From Aromatoleum diolicum (lineage in GTDB: Bacteria > Pseudomonadota > Gammaproteobacteria > Burkholderiales > Rhodocyclaceae): DNA of 57,020 bases. Shown piece by piece: positions 1-9,769 of the stretch. The stretch covers positions 1-57,020 of the forward strand of contig NZ_WTVQ01000030.1 of NCBI RefSeq assembly GCF_012910955.1. Reading direction: 5' to 3'. The notes beneath the pieces were generated by a model. It did no database searches. It was not told where the DNA came from and saw nothing but the letters and a program-made list of their open reading frames with translations. The position numbers and the translations under genes are program-made. Position 1 is the stretch's first letter; every line of letters begins with the position of its first letter.

Positions 1-620
1 CGGGCATGCACATCAAGGTCCAGCACGAGCTTTTCTGCCGCCTGCAGGCCGTTTGCAACAGCGAAACCACCATCAATCAGCCGCCCGGAAATGCTCATGC
101 GCGCCTCGCGCGCACCCGCGACATAATCGATGCGTCCATCGAAACGCCCCGTCGGATGCCAGAGTGCGAATTGCGGCCACCAGCCCGCGAAGCGCCCTAC
201 GGTCAGGCGCGAGCCTCGTACCTGCACACGTCCGCCGGCGAGTGCCACAATGTTCAAGGACTCGCCATCCGGCAGACTCAAGCGCAGGTGACCACTGCGG
301 CGCCCCGTATCAAGGTGCAGATCCACACCCGCACGCTCGATCATCCCGGGCACGACCAGGGCTCCGCGACAGCGCACGACCCCGTCCCCGAAACCGAAGT
401 GGGGGCAGGTCAGGCGCAACTGCTCCCAGCGTCCGGCCCCCATCGAAAATCGCGCGATATGCAGCTGGGCCGGAGCACCCTCAGTGCCGATATTCAATTT
501 CAGGCCGTCGATCCGGAAAGCCGGATGCGCCAAATGCCCAAGATCCAAGCGCAGCGCAAACGCCCCGGCGACGCCGGGGCACAGCAGCACAAGGAAGCAC
601 AGCAAGGCCGGCGCCCACAT
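1..620 (-). CDS. Exported protein of unknown function, C-terminus cut by window edge
   Basis: Reading the minus strand from an ATG at 620, the frame stays open to the left edge (about 206 codons). The N-terminus (MWAPALLCFLVLLCPGVAGA) looks like a Sec signal peptide. The rest is rich in alternating hydrophobic residues and short Gly/Asp turns, as in beta-rich exported proteins; a YdbH/AsmA-like envelope protein is possible but this is a guess. The start lies 40 bases after the cysM stop, so it may be co-transcribed with cysM. There is no clear ribosome binding site and the true start could differ. I do not recognise the family. Long open frames on the opposite strand here look like antisense shadows. 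Confidence 0.6.
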   Translation of the reverse strand, partial: MWAPALLCFLVLLCPGVAGAFALRLDLGHLAHPAFRIDGLKLNIGTEGAPAQLHIARFSMGAGRWEQLRLTCPHFGFGDGVVRCRGALVVPGMIERAGVDLHLDTGRRSGHLRLSLPDGESLNIVALAGGRVQVRGSRLTVGRFAGWWPQFALWHPTGRFDGRIDYVAGAREARMSISGRLIDGGFAVANGLQAAEKLVLDLDVHA

Positions 621-639
621 GCGCCAGCCGGGGCGCGAA

Positions 640-681
640 TCAGCCGGGAAAAACGCCGGATCAGCCGGGAAAAACGCCGGT
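640..681. repeat. 21-bp tandem duplication at the cysM stop codon
   Basis: Two adjacent 21-base units (640-660 and 661-681) match at 20 of 21 positions. The right unit encodes the last codons and stop of cysM on the minus strand, and the left unit repeats this stop-containing stretch directly downstream. The unit length is a multiple of three, so the duplication does not shift the frame. Confidence 0.9.
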
Positions 682-1551
682 CGAGAGATAGCGGTCGCCA
701 CGATCACAGACGATGGAGACGATTACCGCGTTCTCCAGTTGAGCTGCCAGGCGTATCGCGACATGCATCGCGCCGCCCGACGAGATCCCGGCAAATATCC
801 CCTCCTCACGTGCCAGCCTGCGCGTCATTTCCTCCGCATCGGCCTGGCTCACATACTCCAGCGCATCGACCCGCGGCTTCTCGTAGATCTTGGGCAGATA
901 GGCCTCCGGCCACTTGCGGATACCCGGAATCTGCGACCCTTCCTCCGGCTGGCAACCGATGATCTGGACTGCACCATTCCTTTCCTTGAAGAAACGCGAG
1001 CAGCCCATGATCGTGCCGGTCGTTCCCATGCTGCTGACGAAATGGGTAATGCGCCCTTCGGTCTGCTCCCAGATCTCGGGCCCGGTCCCCTCGTAATGCG
1101 ACAGCGGGTTGTCCGGATTGGCGAACTGGTCGAGGATGATGCCCTTGCCCTCGTCGCGCATGCGCTCGGCCACGTCACGCGCCATTTCCATGCCGCCCTC
1201 GCGCGCTGTCAGCACCAGCTCCGCACCGAAAGCCCGCATCGTCTGGCGTCGCTCGACGCTCTGGTTCTCCGGCATCACCAGAATCATCCTGTAGCCGCGC
1301 ATCGCTGCGGCCATCGCCAGAGCGATGCCGGTATTGCCGCTGGTCGCCTCGATCAGCGTATCTCCCAGGCGGATGTCGCCGCGTGCCTCGGCACGCACGA
1401 TCATCGACAGCGCCGGCCGATCCTTCACCGAGCCGGCGGGGTTGTTGCCTTCGAGCTTGGCGAGAATCACGTTGTTGCGCCCGGCGCCGATGCGCTTCAG
1501 GCGCACCAGCGGGGTCTGGCCTACGTAATCGTCGAGCGTCTTGTAATCCAT
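661..1551 (-). CDS. cysM: Cysteine synthase B (O-acetylserine sulfhydrylase)
   Basis: PLP enzyme that makes cysteine from O-acetylserine and sulfide (the CysM type can also use thiosulfate). The protein is 296 residues, the usual CysM length. It has the PLP-lysine segment NPAGSVKDRPA near residue 40, the phosphate-binding/substrate loop SGNTGIALAM near residue 70, and the glycine loop SMGTTGTIMG near residue 175. The start MDYKTLDDYVGQTPLVRL is chosen because it matches the family N-terminus and has AAGG upstream; an in-frame extension to 1656 has no family-like sequence. It is the last recognised gene of the minus-strand array. Its stop codon lies inside a 21-bp tandem duplication. Confidence 0.95.
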   Translation of the reverse strand: MDYKTLDDYVGQTPLVRLKRIGAGRNNVILAKLEGNNPAGSVKDRPALSMIVRAEARGDIRLGDTLIEATSGNTGIALAMAAAMRGYRMILVMPENQSVERRQTMRAFGAELVLTAREGGMEMARDVAERMRDEGKGIILDQFANPDNPLSHYEGTGPEIWEQTEGRITHFVSSMGTTGTIMGCSRFFKERNGAVQIIGCQPEEGSQIPGIRKWPEAYLPKIYEKPRVDALEYVSQADAEEMTRRLAREEGIFAGISSGGAMHVAIRLAAQLENAVIVSIVCDRGDRYLSTGVFPG

Positions 1552-1667
1552 CTGCCTTGAGTCCGGTACGGTTGGATCCGTGATCTTAAGCTGCCGCCGC
1601 CGGCCCCGGAAACCCGCCGTGCTGCATAAGCTTATACCGCCGATCGCGCGGCACACGCGGGAGCGAG

Positions 1668-2990
1668 TCAGCCCCGGCCGATACCGCGATACTCGAGCCC
1701 CGCACGCTTCATCACCACCGGGTCATACATGTTGCGACCGTCGAACACCACCGGGTGACGCAGCAGTTCGCGAATCCGCGCGAAATCCGGACTGCGGAAC
1801 TCCTTCCACTCCGTGACGATGATCAGCGCATCGGCCCCGTCGAGCACCGCCATCGGCCGATCCACGTAGCGTAGCCGCGCCTCGTCACCGAAAATGCGCC
1901 GCGCCTCGTTCATCGCCACCGGGTCATACGCCGCCACCGTCGCACCGCGACGGAACAGTTCAGCGAGAATCACACGGCTCGGTGCGTCGCGCATGTCGTC
2001 CGTGTTCGGTTTGAATGCCAGTCCCCACAGACCGAAATGCAGCCCGGACAAATCCTCGCCGAAGCGCGCCACGACCTTGTCCACCAAACGCAGCTTCTGC
2101 GCCTCGTTCGCCTGCTCAACGGCGTTCAGGAGCAACAGCTCGTGCCCCTGATCACGCCCGGTGCTGACCAACGCCTTCACGTCCTTGGGAAAACACGAAC
2201 CACCATAACCACAACCCGCGTAAAGAAAATGCCAGCCGATTCGCGGATCCGAACCAATCCCCTGACGCACCAGCTCGATATCCGCCCCCAGCGATTCCGC
2301 AAGATTCGCCAGTTCGTTCATGAAGCTGATGCGCGTTGCGAGCATCGCATTGGCGGCATACTTCGTCAGCTCCGCACTCTTCACGTCCATTACCAGCAGC
2401 TTCTCGTGATTACGCTGGAAGGGCCCGTAGAGTTCGCGCATCAGCTCGATGGCACGCTCGTCCTCGGCACCGACAATGATTCGGTCAGGGCGCATGAAAT
2501 CCTCGACGGCAGCCCCCTCCTTGAGAAACTCCGGATTCGACACGACACTGAACGGCAGATCTGCACCGCGTGCCTGTAATTCGGCGGCAATCGCCTCACG
2601 CACCTTGTCGCCGGTTCCGACCGGCACCGTGGACTTATCCACGACCACGCGGTAGCCGTCCATGTAACGGCCGATGTTCCGCGCCGCCGCCAGCACATAC
2701 TGCAAATCGGCCGCCCCGTCTTCGTCGGGCGGGGTGCCGACCGCGATGAACTGGATCGCACCGAATCGCGCCGCGTGTTCGACATCCGTTGTGAACGACA
2801 GGCGCCCGGCAGTCACATTACGGCGGACGACCTCGATCAGGCCCGGCTCATGGATCGGGATACCGCCGTCCTCCAGAATCCGGATCTTGCCCGGATCCAC
2901 ATCCAGGCACAGCACATCGTTACCCACATCTGCCAGACAGGCACCACTGACAAGTCCGACATATCCGGTGCCGACGACGGTGATCTTCAT
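1668..2990 (-). CDS. ugd: UDP-glucose 6-dehydrogenase
   Basis: Oxidises UDP-glucose to UDP-glucuronate in two NAD-dependent steps, supplying precursors for surface polysaccharide or lipid A modification. The protein is 440 residues, typical of the family. It begins with the Rossmann motif [16 protein letters not shown], carries the catalytic cysteine in [10 protein letters not shown] near residue 258, and has the C-terminal UDP-binding half with [13 protein letters not shown] near residue 330. It lies between lapB and cysM on the same strand, 76 bases after lapB and about 116 before cysM, so it may be transcribed with the array or from its own promoter. Confidence 0.96.
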   Translation of the reverse strand: MKITVVGTGYVGLVSGACLADVGNDVLCLDVDPGKIRILEDGGIPIHEPGLIEVVRRNVTAGRLSFTTDVEHAARFGAIQFIAVGTPPDEDGAADLQYVLAAARNIGRYMDGYRVVVDKSTVPVGTGDKVREAIAAELQARGADLPFSVVSNPEFLKEGAAVEDFMRPDRIIVGAEDERAIELMRELYGPFQRNHEKLLVMDVKSAELTKYAANAMLATRISFMNELANLAESLGADIELVRQGIGSDPRIGWHFLYAGCGYGGSCFPKDVKALVSTGRDQGHELLLLNAVEQANEAQKLRLVDKVVARFGEDLSGLHFGLWGLAFKPNTDDMRDAPSRVILAELFRRGATVAAYDPVAMNEARRIFGDEARLRYVDRPMAVLDGADALIIVTEWKEFRSPDFARIRELLRHPVVFDGRNMYDPVVMKRAGLEYRGIGRG

Positions 2991-3066
2991 GGCCTAGCCC
3001 CCTATCTCGAATGAAAAACGGCTCGCTCCACGCGAACCGTCTGAGGTATCACCCCAAACAGCTCCC

Positions 3067-4242
3067 TCACGGCGCCAGATCGTACTCCTCGGTACGCCGC
3101 GGCGGATATGTTTCCCAGCCGCCACACGCCGGACAGCGCCACTGAAACTGCCGCGCCTTGAAGCCGCATTCCGTGCAGCGGTAGCGCGCCACACGCCGCG
3201 TATGTCCGTGGATCAGCTGCTTCACCAACTCGAGGTCGCCGCGCTGCTCGGCCGGTGCCGTCAACAACGCAGCCTCCAGCAACTTGTCGAGCCCCAGCAG
3301 CGTCGGATTGCGCCGCAGCTCCTCACGCACCAGATCGTAGGCGGCGCGCGAGCCTTCCTTCTCCAGTTCCCAGTGGAACACCTCATCGAGCAGATCCAGC
3401 GACGGATGACGCTCCAGCCATGAGCGCAGCAAAGTCTGCCCCTGGTCGACGCGCCCCAATCTGGCGTGGGCATCCATGATGCGTTCCGCTACCAGCGCCA
3501 GATACACCGGATCCTGGCCTTCGACGCGCTTCCATACGTCGATCGCTGCCTCGTACTGCCCCTCTGCAAGCAGAAGATCGCCGAGCACCAGACTTGCCCG
3601 AATGCAGCGTCGGTTGATCGCAAAAGCCTCGTCCAGGTAGTGCCGAGCATCATCATGCTTTGAACTCGCCAGTGCCGAGGTTGCGAGCTCGCAATAGAAG
3701 TTCGCCACTTCCTTGCGCCACATCACGCTTTCGTGGTCCGGCAAAGCTTTCGCCGCCTCGACCGCCTTCGCCCAATCCTTTTCCTGCTGGTAGATTTCCA
3801 GCAGATAACGCATTGCCAGATCATTTAGACGCGAAGCACGCAATTTGATGAAAACCGCCTCCGCGCGATCGAGCAGGCCGGCTTTCAGATAATCCTGCCC
3901 AAGCTCCGCTAGCGCCTGCAGGCGCTGCTCCTCGGAAAGATCCTCACGATCGACCAGGTTCTGGTGCATGCGGATCGCGCGATCGGTTTCACCGCGACGA
4001 CGAAACAGGCTGCCGAGCGCAAAGTGAAGTTCGATCGTCTGCGGATCGATTTTCACCGCCTCGATGAACGCATCGATCGCCTTGTCCTGCTGCTCATTGA
4101 GCAGGAAGTTCAGACCGGACAGGTACGAGCGCGGCAGCGCCCGCGACTCGTGTACCACCTGGCGGATGTCGATGCGTGCCGCCAGCCAGCCCAGCGCGAA
4201 AAACAGCGGCAGGGCGAGGAACCACCAGAGTTCAATATCCAT
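3067..4242 (-). CDS. lapB: LapB (YciM), TPR regulator of lipopolysaccharide synthesis
   Basis: A 391-residue inner-membrane-anchored cytoplasmic protein. In enterobacteria LapB directs FtsH-dependent turnover of LpxC and helps assemble LPS. One N-terminal membrane helix (about residues 5-22) is followed by TPR repeats (about 40-330), for example around TIELHFALGSLFRRRGE. The C-terminus is a rubredoxin-like zinc ribbon with CTECG and CPACG. The domain order and length match LapB. It follows lapA by 5 bases, the conserved lapA-lapB pairing, which implies translational coupling. Confidence 0.95.
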   Translation of the reverse strand: MDIELWWFLALPLFFALGWLAARIDIRQVVHESRALPRSYLSGLNFLLNEQQDKAIDAFIEAVKIDPQTIELHFALGSLFRRRGETDRAIRMHQNLVDREDLSEEQRLQALAELGQDYLKAGLLDRAEAVFIKLRASRLNDLAMRYLLEIYQQEKDWAKAVEAAKALPDHESVMWRKEVANFYCELATSALASSKHDDARHYLDEAFAINRRCIRASLVLGDLLLAEGQYEAAIDVWKRVEGQDPVYLALVAERIMDAHARLGRVDQGQTLLRSWLERHPSLDLLDEVFHWELEKEGSRAAYDLVREELRRNPTLLGLDKLLEAALLTAPAEQRGDLELVKQLIHGHTRRVARYRCTECGFKARQFQWRCPACGGWETYPPRRTEEYDLAP

Positions 4243-4247
4243 TGTAT

Positions 4248-4556
4248 TCAGAAGGTTTCGGGAGCCTGCGCCTCGACCACCGGCGTGGTCGCAGAGGTCC
4301 GACGGTCGCGCTCGGCCCGCGCGATCTGACGACGCAGTCGCCCGATCTCACGCCGCTGACGCAGCAAGGAACCGAACGTGGCAGTGACGCCCAGCAAGGC
4401 TCCGGCAGTAAACGCCACCAGAATCACGAACACCAGCGGCAACTGCCATGCACTGCCGAAAAAGAACTGGAGGTTCACCAAATGATCGTTCTTCACTGCG
4501 AAGCCGAACAGCAGGAAGAACAGCAGGAGCCGGAAGGTCCACATTACGACGCGCAT
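4248..4556 (-). CDS. lapA: LapA-family membrane protein (DUF1049)
   Basis: A small inner-membrane protein of 102 residues with two predicted membrane helices (about residues 4-21 and 40-62), joined by the family motif KNDHLVNLQFFFG. A charged, coiled-coil-like cytoplasmic tail follows (RQRREIGRLRRQIARAERDR). LapA acts with LapB in LPS homeostasis in E. coli. It sits immediately before lapB, and a strong terminator separates it from ihfB upstream. Transcription of lapAB therefore needs readthrough or a promoter within 4557-4590. Confidence 0.9.
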   Translation of the reverse strand: MRVVMWTFRLLLFFLLFGFAVKNDHLVNLQFFFGSAWQLPLVFVILVAFTAGALLGVTATFGSLLRQRREIGRLRRQIARAERDRRTSATTPVVEAQAPETF

Positions 4557-4583
4557 GAGGCGGCATTATCTCCGAGCGAATGA

Positions 4584-4612
4584 CAAAAAAGAAGGCGGCT
4601 TGCGCCGCCTTC
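4584..4612 (-). terminator. Rho-independent terminator after ihfB
   Basis: A perfect 9-bp stem (4591-4599 with 4604-4612, GAAGGCGGC type) with a four-base loop. On the minus strand it is followed by a run of six T residues (4585-4590). It should end the long gyrA-to-ihfB transcript. Confidence 0.9.
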
Positions 4613-4647
4613 CACTCTATTACAGTGCAGACCCGGTTGTCGCGCGC

Positions 4648-4932
4648 TCAGTCGGCAATATCGACACGCTCGCGCAACTCCTTACCTGCCTTGAAATGGG
4701 GCACGTACTTTTCAGGCACATGCACCTTGTCTCCGGATTTCGGATTACGTCCCACACGGGGCGGACGGTAATTCAACGCAAAGCTGCCAAACCCGCGGAT
4801 CTCGATGCGATCTCCGCGCGCCAGCGCATCGGACATCGCATCGATCACCATCTTGACCGCGTAATCGGCATCTTTTGCGACCAACTGGGGAAAACGCGCC
4901 GCCAGCCTCGCAATCAGCTCCGATTTGGTCAT
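4648..4932 (-). CDS. ihfB: Integration host factor subunit beta
   Basis: DNA-bending nucleoid protein that pairs with IhfA. The protein is 94 residues and starts [17 protein letters not shown], like E. coli IhfB. The beta-ribbon arm region contains [13 protein letters not shown], with the proline that intercalates into DNA, and the C-terminus has [11 protein letters not shown]. The start is placed at ATG 4932 rather than an upstream in-frame TTG because it matches the family N-terminus. It lies 12 bases after rpsA, the usual rpsA-ihfB arrangement, and is followed by a terminator. Confidence 0.96.
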   Translation of the reverse strand: MTKSELIARLAARFPQLVAKDADYAVKMVIDAMSDALARGDRIEIRGFGSFALNYRPPRVGRNPKSGDKVHVPEKYVPHFKAGKELRERVDIAD

Positions 4933-4944
4933 GACCAATCAGAT

Positions 4945-6651
4945 TTACTGCTTCTGCTCGTTCAGCTTCGCCTTGAGCAGCGCGCCCAGGTTGGTGGTAC
5001 CGCTCGAAGCGGTATCCGTAGCCAGCTTCTGCATCGCGTCGCTCTGCTCGGCCTGATCCTTGGCCCGAATCGAGAGGTTGATCGAACGGGTCTTGCGATC
5101 CACGTTGATGATCATCAGCTCGAGTTCCTGGCCTTCCTTCAGGACGGTCGTCAGATCGTCGACACGATGGGCCGCCGCTTCCGATGCGCGCAGGTAGCCC
5201 TCGACATCTTCGTTCAGCGCGATCACCGCACCACGTGCGTCAACCGATTTCACCGAACCGCGAACCAGGCTGTTCTTCTCGTGCGTTGCAATGAAGTTGG
5301 TGAAGGGGTCACCCTCCAGCTGCTTGACACCCAGCGAAATGCGCTCGCGCTCGACATCGATCGCCAGCACGACGGCCTCGACTTCGTCGCCCTTCTTGAA
5401 GCGGCGGACGGCCTCTTCGCCGCCATCGCTCCACGACAGATCGGACAGATGCACCAGACCGTCGATACCACCATCCAGGCCGATGAACACACCGAAATCG
5501 GTGATCGACTTGATCTGACCGCGAACCTTGTCGCCCTTCTTGTGGTTGATCGCGAAATCATCCCACGGATTGGACATGCACTGCTTCATGCCGAGCGAGA
5601 TGCGGCGGCGATCTTCGTCGATTTCGAGAATCATCACTTCGACTTCATCGCCCAACTGGACGACCTTGGTCGGATGGATGTTCTTGTTGGTCCAGTCCAT
5701 TTCGGAGACGTGCACCAAGCCTTCGATCCCCTGCTCGACTTCAACGAATGCGCCATAGTCGGTGATGTTGGTCACCTTGCCGAACAGTCGGGTGCCCTGC
5801 GGGTAGCGGCGGGCAATGCCAACCCACGGATCTTCGCCCAATTGCTTGAGGCCCAGCGAGACGCGGTTCTTTTCCTGGTCGAACTTGAGCACTTTGGCGT
5901 CGATCTCGTCGCCGACGTTGAGCACTTCCGACGGGTGACGCACACGACGCCAAGCCAGGTCGGTAATGTGCAGCAGGCCGTCGATGCCCCCCAGGTCCAC
6001 GAACGCACCGTAGTCGGTGATGTTCTTGACGATACCCTTGACGACAGTACCTTCCTTGAGGTTCGACAGCAGCTTTTCGCGCTCTTCGCCCATCGTCTCT
6101 TCGAGCACCGCACGGCGGGACACGACGACGTTGTTGCGCTTGCGGTCGAGTTTGATGACCTTGAATTCGTATTCCTTGCCTTCGTACGGCGAGGTATCCT
6201 TGACTGGACGCATATCGACCAGCGAGCCCGGCAGGAACGCGCGGATGCTGTTGGTCATGACGGTCAGACCGCCCTTGACGCGACCCGAAATCAGGCCCTT
6301 GACCAAGGTGCCTTCGTTGAGCGCCTTCTCCAGATCGTTCCAGGCGGCGATGCGCTTGGCCTTCTCGCGCGACAGGCGGGTTTCGCCGTAACCGTCTTCC
6401 AGGGCGTCAATGGCTACGTGAACAAAGTCGCCGATCTTGACTTCGAGTTCGCCGCGATCATCGCGAAACTCTTCGATGGGCACATAGCTCTCGGACTTGA
6501 GTCCGGCATTCACGACCACGAAATTGTGATCGATATTGACCACTTCAGCGGTGATCACTTCGCCGGAGCGCATCTCCTGACGGGCTAGGCTCTCTTCGAA
6601 CAGAGCGGCAAAACTTTCCTGGAAATCGGAAACGGGGGTAGCAGTCGTCAT
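4945..6651 (-). CDS. rpsA: 30S ribosomal protein S1
   Basis: RNA-binding ribosomal protein that recruits structured or Shine-Dalgarno-poor mRNAs. The protein is 568 residues and contains six S1/OB-fold repeats, seen as recurring segments such as [39 protein letters not shown] and [20 protein letters not shown]. The start [20 protein letters not shown] matches the family; a 31-codon upstream extension does not. The bases before the ATG (CCCCCACTTTTT) hold no purine-rich binding site, consistent with the unusual initiation region known for E. coli rpsA. Confidence 0.97.
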   Translation of the reverse strand: MTTATPVSDFQESFAALFEESLARQEMRSGEVITAEVVNIDHNFVVVNAGLKSESYVPIEEFRDDRGELEVKIGDFVHVAIDALEDGYGETRLSREKAKRIAAWNDLEKALNEGTLVKGLISGRVKGGLTVMTNSIRAFLPGSLVDMRPVKDTSPYEGKEYEFKVIKLDRKRNNVVVSRRAVLEETMGEEREKLLSNLKEGTVVKGIVKNITDYGAFVDLGGIDGLLHITDLAWRRVRHPSEVLNVGDEIDAKVLKFDQEKNRVSLGLKQLGEDPWVGIARRYPQGTRLFGKVTNITDYGAFVEVEQGIEGLVHVSEMDWTNKNIHPTKVVQLGDEVEVMILEIDEDRRRISLGMKQCMSNPWDDFAINHKKGDKVRGQIKSITDFGVFIGLDGGIDGLVHLSDLSWSDGGEEAVRRFKKGDEVEAVVLAIDVERERISLGVKQLEGDPFTNFIATHEKNSLVRGSVKSVDARGAVIALNEDVEGYLRASEAAAHRVDDLTTVLKEGQELELMIINVDRKTRSINLSIRAKDQAEQSDAMQKLATDTASSGTTNLGALLKAKLNEQKQ

Positions 6652-6763
6652 AAAAAGTGGGGGTCCAAAGGCCGCCGGAAAGCGGCCACAAGCGGTTGAT
6701 TGAAAAAAATAGGCTACGCCGCCGGCACCCGGCGGCCAACCCACCTAAAACGGAAACGCCCAA

Positions 6764-8698
6764 TCAGGAGCGAACCCGGCCCAGCACAAAACCGACTGCC
6801 TGCTCCACACCCAATTCGGTCGTATCGAGGAGCGCCGCATCCGGCAGCTTCTGCAGGGGCGCCACGGCCCGGGCGGCATCGCGCGCATCCCGATCCTGAA
6901 GATCCTTTAGAAGACTTTCCATGTTAGCAGCCATTCCCTTTTCCATCAACTGCTTATAGCGGCGCCGCGCACGCGCCTCGACACCTGCAGTGAGGAAGAC
7001 TTTGGTGCCGGCGTCCGGAAATACAACCGAACCCATATCGCGCCCCTCGGCAACAAGGCCCGGCGCGCGGCGATAGTCGCGCTGGCGATCAAGTAGGGCC
7101 GCACGCACCGCCGGCATGACGGCGACCTTTGACGCGCCGACCGAGGCTTCCTCGGTACGGATGGCGTCGCTTACGTCCTCCCCTTCAAGAAAGACTCGCT
7201 CAGCTTCAAAATGTGCCGGCAGTGCCGCCGCCAGCGTGGCCAGTGCCCGCTCGTCATCGAGCGCAATACCCGCACGCATCGCAGCCAGGGCAACGAGGCG
7301 GTACAGCGACCCGCTGTCGAGATAGTGATACCCCAGCGCTTCAGCCACGCGCGCCGCGACGGTACCCTTACCCGAAGCCGATGGACCATCGATCGCAACG
7401 ACCGGGACCGGTCGGGCGATTTCGGCGAAGCGTTCGAAATAGGTGGGGAACGTCTTGTTCACGCATTTCGGCTCGTTGATCCGCATGCGACAACCGCCCA
7501 AGCTCACCAGCGAGAAGCACATTGCCATCCGATGATCGTCGTAGGTGTCGATCGCGGCGGGAACGAGTTTATCCGGCGGGGTGACGCACAGGTAGTCGGC
7601 GCCCTCTTCAATGGTCGCACCAACCTTGCGCAGCTCGATCGCCATGGCGGCGATACGGTCGGTTTCCTTGACGCGCCAGCTTGCAATATTGCGCAAGCGG
7701 CACGGGCCATCGGCAAACAGCGCGGCAACCGCCAACGTCATCGCTGCGTCCGGAATGTGATTAAGATCGAGGTCGAACGCCTTCAGCCGTCCGCTCTCCG
7801 GCCCACGGGCTTCGATCCAGTTGTCTCCCATATCGATCCGCGCCCCCAGTGCCGCAATGGCTTCGGCGAAGCGCACATCGCCCTGAATGCTATTGCGGCC
7901 GACGCCTTCGACCCGTACAGGGCCACCGCCGATCGCCCCGGCGGCGATAAAATACGACGCTGAGGACGCGTCCCCTTCGACGAACACGACCCCGGGACTA
8001 CGATAACGGACCCCACCGGGAACCGTGAAGCGCTCCCAGTTCTCGCGTCGCACGTCGACACCGAACTGTGCCATCAGATCGAGGGTGATCGCGATATACG
8101 GCTTGGAAATGAGCTCACCGACGACTTCGATGGTGGTCTCGACGCCGGAGAGCGGCAGCGCCATCAGCAGCGCCGTGAGGAACTGGCTGGAGACGTCGCC
8201 GCGCACGCGCACCACTCCGCCCGGCCGGATATCGGCCGGAAAAATATGCAGCGGCGGGAAACCGTCGTTACCCATGTAGCGGACGTCGGCGCCAATCTGA
8301 CGCAGACTATCAATGAGATCACCGATCGGCCGCTCGTGCATGCGCGGCACGCCGGACAGGCGATACTCGCCCCCAGACAACGCAAGCGCGGCCGTCAGTG
8401 GTCGGAACGCCGTTCCCGCATTACCCAGGAACAGATCGGCCACCTTGACGGGAAACGGGCCGCCCACGCCACGAACACAGTAGTTGTCGCTATCGCCCTC
8501 GCGCGTCCACACGACACCCAGCGCGCGCAGCGCATCGAGCATGCGCTCGACGTCATCCGACGCCAGCAGGTCACGGATTTCGGTCGCACCCTCGGCCAGG
8601 GCGGCCAGCAACAACGTGCGGTTGGAGATGCTTTTCGAGCCAGGCAGGCGCACCCGTCCGCTCGCACTCAGCATCGGCGGCAAATCAAGAAATTCCAT
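6764..8698 (-). CDS. aroA-cmk: Fused EPSP synthase and cytidylate kinase (AroA-Cmk)
   Basis: The N-terminal half (about residues 1-425) is 3-phosphoshikimate 1-carboxyvinyltransferase, step six of the shikimate pathway. It has [36 protein letters not shown] and [11 protein letters not shown]. The C-terminal part (about 430-644) is (d)CMP kinase, with P-loop [19 protein letters not shown] and [13 protein letters not shown]. In most relatives these are two adjacent genes; here there is one continuous frame without a stop. Start chosen at ATG 8698; a GTG at 8704 would overlap the tyrA stop. It lies downstream of tyrA and upstream of rpsA. Confidence 0.95.
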   Translation of the reverse strand: MEFLDLPPMLSASGRVRLPGSKSISNRTLLLAALAEGATEIRDLLASDDVERMLDALRALGVVWTREGDSDNYCVRGVGGPFPVKVADLFLGNAGTAFRPLTAALALSGGEYRLSGVPRMHERPIGDLIDSLRQIGADVRYMGNDGFPPLHIFPADIRPGGVVRVRGDVSSQFLTALLMALPLSGVETTIEVVGELISKPYIAITLDLMAQFGVDVRRENWERFTVPGGVRYRSPGVVFVEGDASSASYFIAAGAIGGGPVRVEGVGRNSIQGDVRFAEAIAALGARIDMGDNWIEARGPESGRLKAFDLDLNHIPDAAMTLAVAALFADGPCRLRNIASWRVKETDRIAAMAIELRKVGATIEEGADYLCVTPPDKLVPAAIDTYDDHRMAMCFSLVSLGGCRMRINEPKCVNKTFPTYFERFAEIARPVPVVAIDGPSASGKGTVAARVAEALGYHYLDSGSLYRLVALAAMRAGIALDDERALATLAAALPAHFEAERVFLEGEDVSDAIRTEEASVGASKVAVMPAVRAALLDRQRDYRRAPGLVAEGRDMGSVVFPDAGTKVFLTAGVEARARRRYKQLMEKGMAANMESLLKDLQDRDARDAARAVAPLQKLPDAALLDTTELGVEQAVGFVLGRVRS

Positions 8699-8700
8699 AT

Positions 8701-9606
8701 TCACTCGGACTTTGAAGCGGGATTTGCGGAATTGTTCGCGAACTGTTCAGCCCACGCATTGCGCGCCTGACGTGCTTCAGCAAACAGTTGCTCAAGGCGA
8801 TCACCGTCGCCCGACAGCAACAGCGCTCGCAGATATGCGAGTTCAGCAAGGTACTGGTCGAGTTCGGCAAGCAAAGCCTGACGGTTGGCGATGCAGATGT
8901 CGCGCCACATCTCCGGGTGACTGCCGGCGATGCGGGTAAAGTCGCGGAAGCCGCTGGCCGCAAAACCGAACAACTGCTCCGCATTGGCGCGACCGGCGAG
9001 GTCGTGCACCAGACCGAATGCGAGCAGATGCGGCAGATGACTCACCGCGGCAAACACGCGGTCGTGTTCCTGCGGAGGCATTTCGTGGATCACCCCACCA
9101 CAGGCCTCCCACGCCTCACGCACGCGCAGGATCGCCGCCGGCTCGTTCTCCGGGAGGGGTGTCACGACAACGTTGCGGCCCTGATACAGGCTCGCGAAAG
9201 CCGCTTCGACACCGCTCGTCTCGGCCCCCGCGATGGGGTGCGCGGGCACCACGTGAGGCAAATGACCCGAAAGATGGCGATAAATTGCCTCGATTACGTC
9301 ACGCTTGGTGCTGCCAGCATCGGTGACCACCGTTCCGGGCGCGAGGTGCGGTGCCATCGCCGCCATGACGGCATCCATCTGCCCGACCGGCGGAGACAGC
9401 AGGACAAAATCGGCACCGTCGAGCGCCGAGGCCCAGTCGGCGCTTGCCTCGTCGATCACGCCCAGGGCCAAGGCGCGGGCAAGCGAGGCTTCGCTGCGAC
9501 CGATCCCGACAATCCGCCGGACCAAGCCCGCGCGCCGCAGTGCCAGCGCAAACGAACCACCGATCAGGCCGACCCCGCACACCACCAGTTTGTCGATCAA
9601 GGCCAT
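8701..9606 (-). CDS. tyrA: Prephenate dehydrogenase
   Basis: Converts prephenate to 4-hydroxyphenylpyruvate in tyrosine synthesis. The protein is 301 residues. An N-terminal NAD(P)-binding fold has [20 protein letters not shown], followed by [11 protein letters not shown] and the substrate motif [15 protein letters not shown] (about residues 125-140). A C-terminal helical dimerisation half follows. It has no fused chorismate mutase or ACT domain. The start [11 protein letters not shown] at 9606 fits the family; the upstream in-frame extension does not. It abuts aroA-cmk within a few bases, which suggests coupled translation. Confidence 0.95.
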   Translation of the reverse strand: MALIDKLVVCGVGLIGGSFALALRRAGLVRRIVGIGRSEASLARALALGVIDEASADWASALDGADFVLLSPPVGQMDAVMAAMAPHLAPGTVVTDAGSTKRDVIEAIYRHLSGHLPHVVPAHPIAGAETSGVEAAFASLYQGRNVVVTPLPENEPAAILRVREAWEACGGVIHEMPPQEHDRVFAAVSHLPHLLAFGLVHDLAGRANAEQLFGFAASGFRDFTRIAGSHPEMWRDICIANRQALLAELDQYLAELAYLRALLLSGDGDRLEQLFAEARQARNAWAEQFANNSANPASKSE

Positions 9607-9769
9607 ATACCGAACTCCGGAACCATCAGATAACCGCGCGACCGAGCGATCTCGCGAACCGGCCCACTGACTCGCCTGCCAGAAGAATAGGCGATTTGGT
9701 ACGCACATATGCGGGGACCTGCCCGAACATGGTCATTGCTGGCTCCTGCTTATTATCGTCCGCGCCCGC

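Noticed and set aside
4555-6588. A 677-codon plus-strand open frame opposite rpsA
   Set aside because: It mirrors rpsA in the opposite strand and has no recognisable domain or ribosome site; this is common in GC-rich coding sequence.
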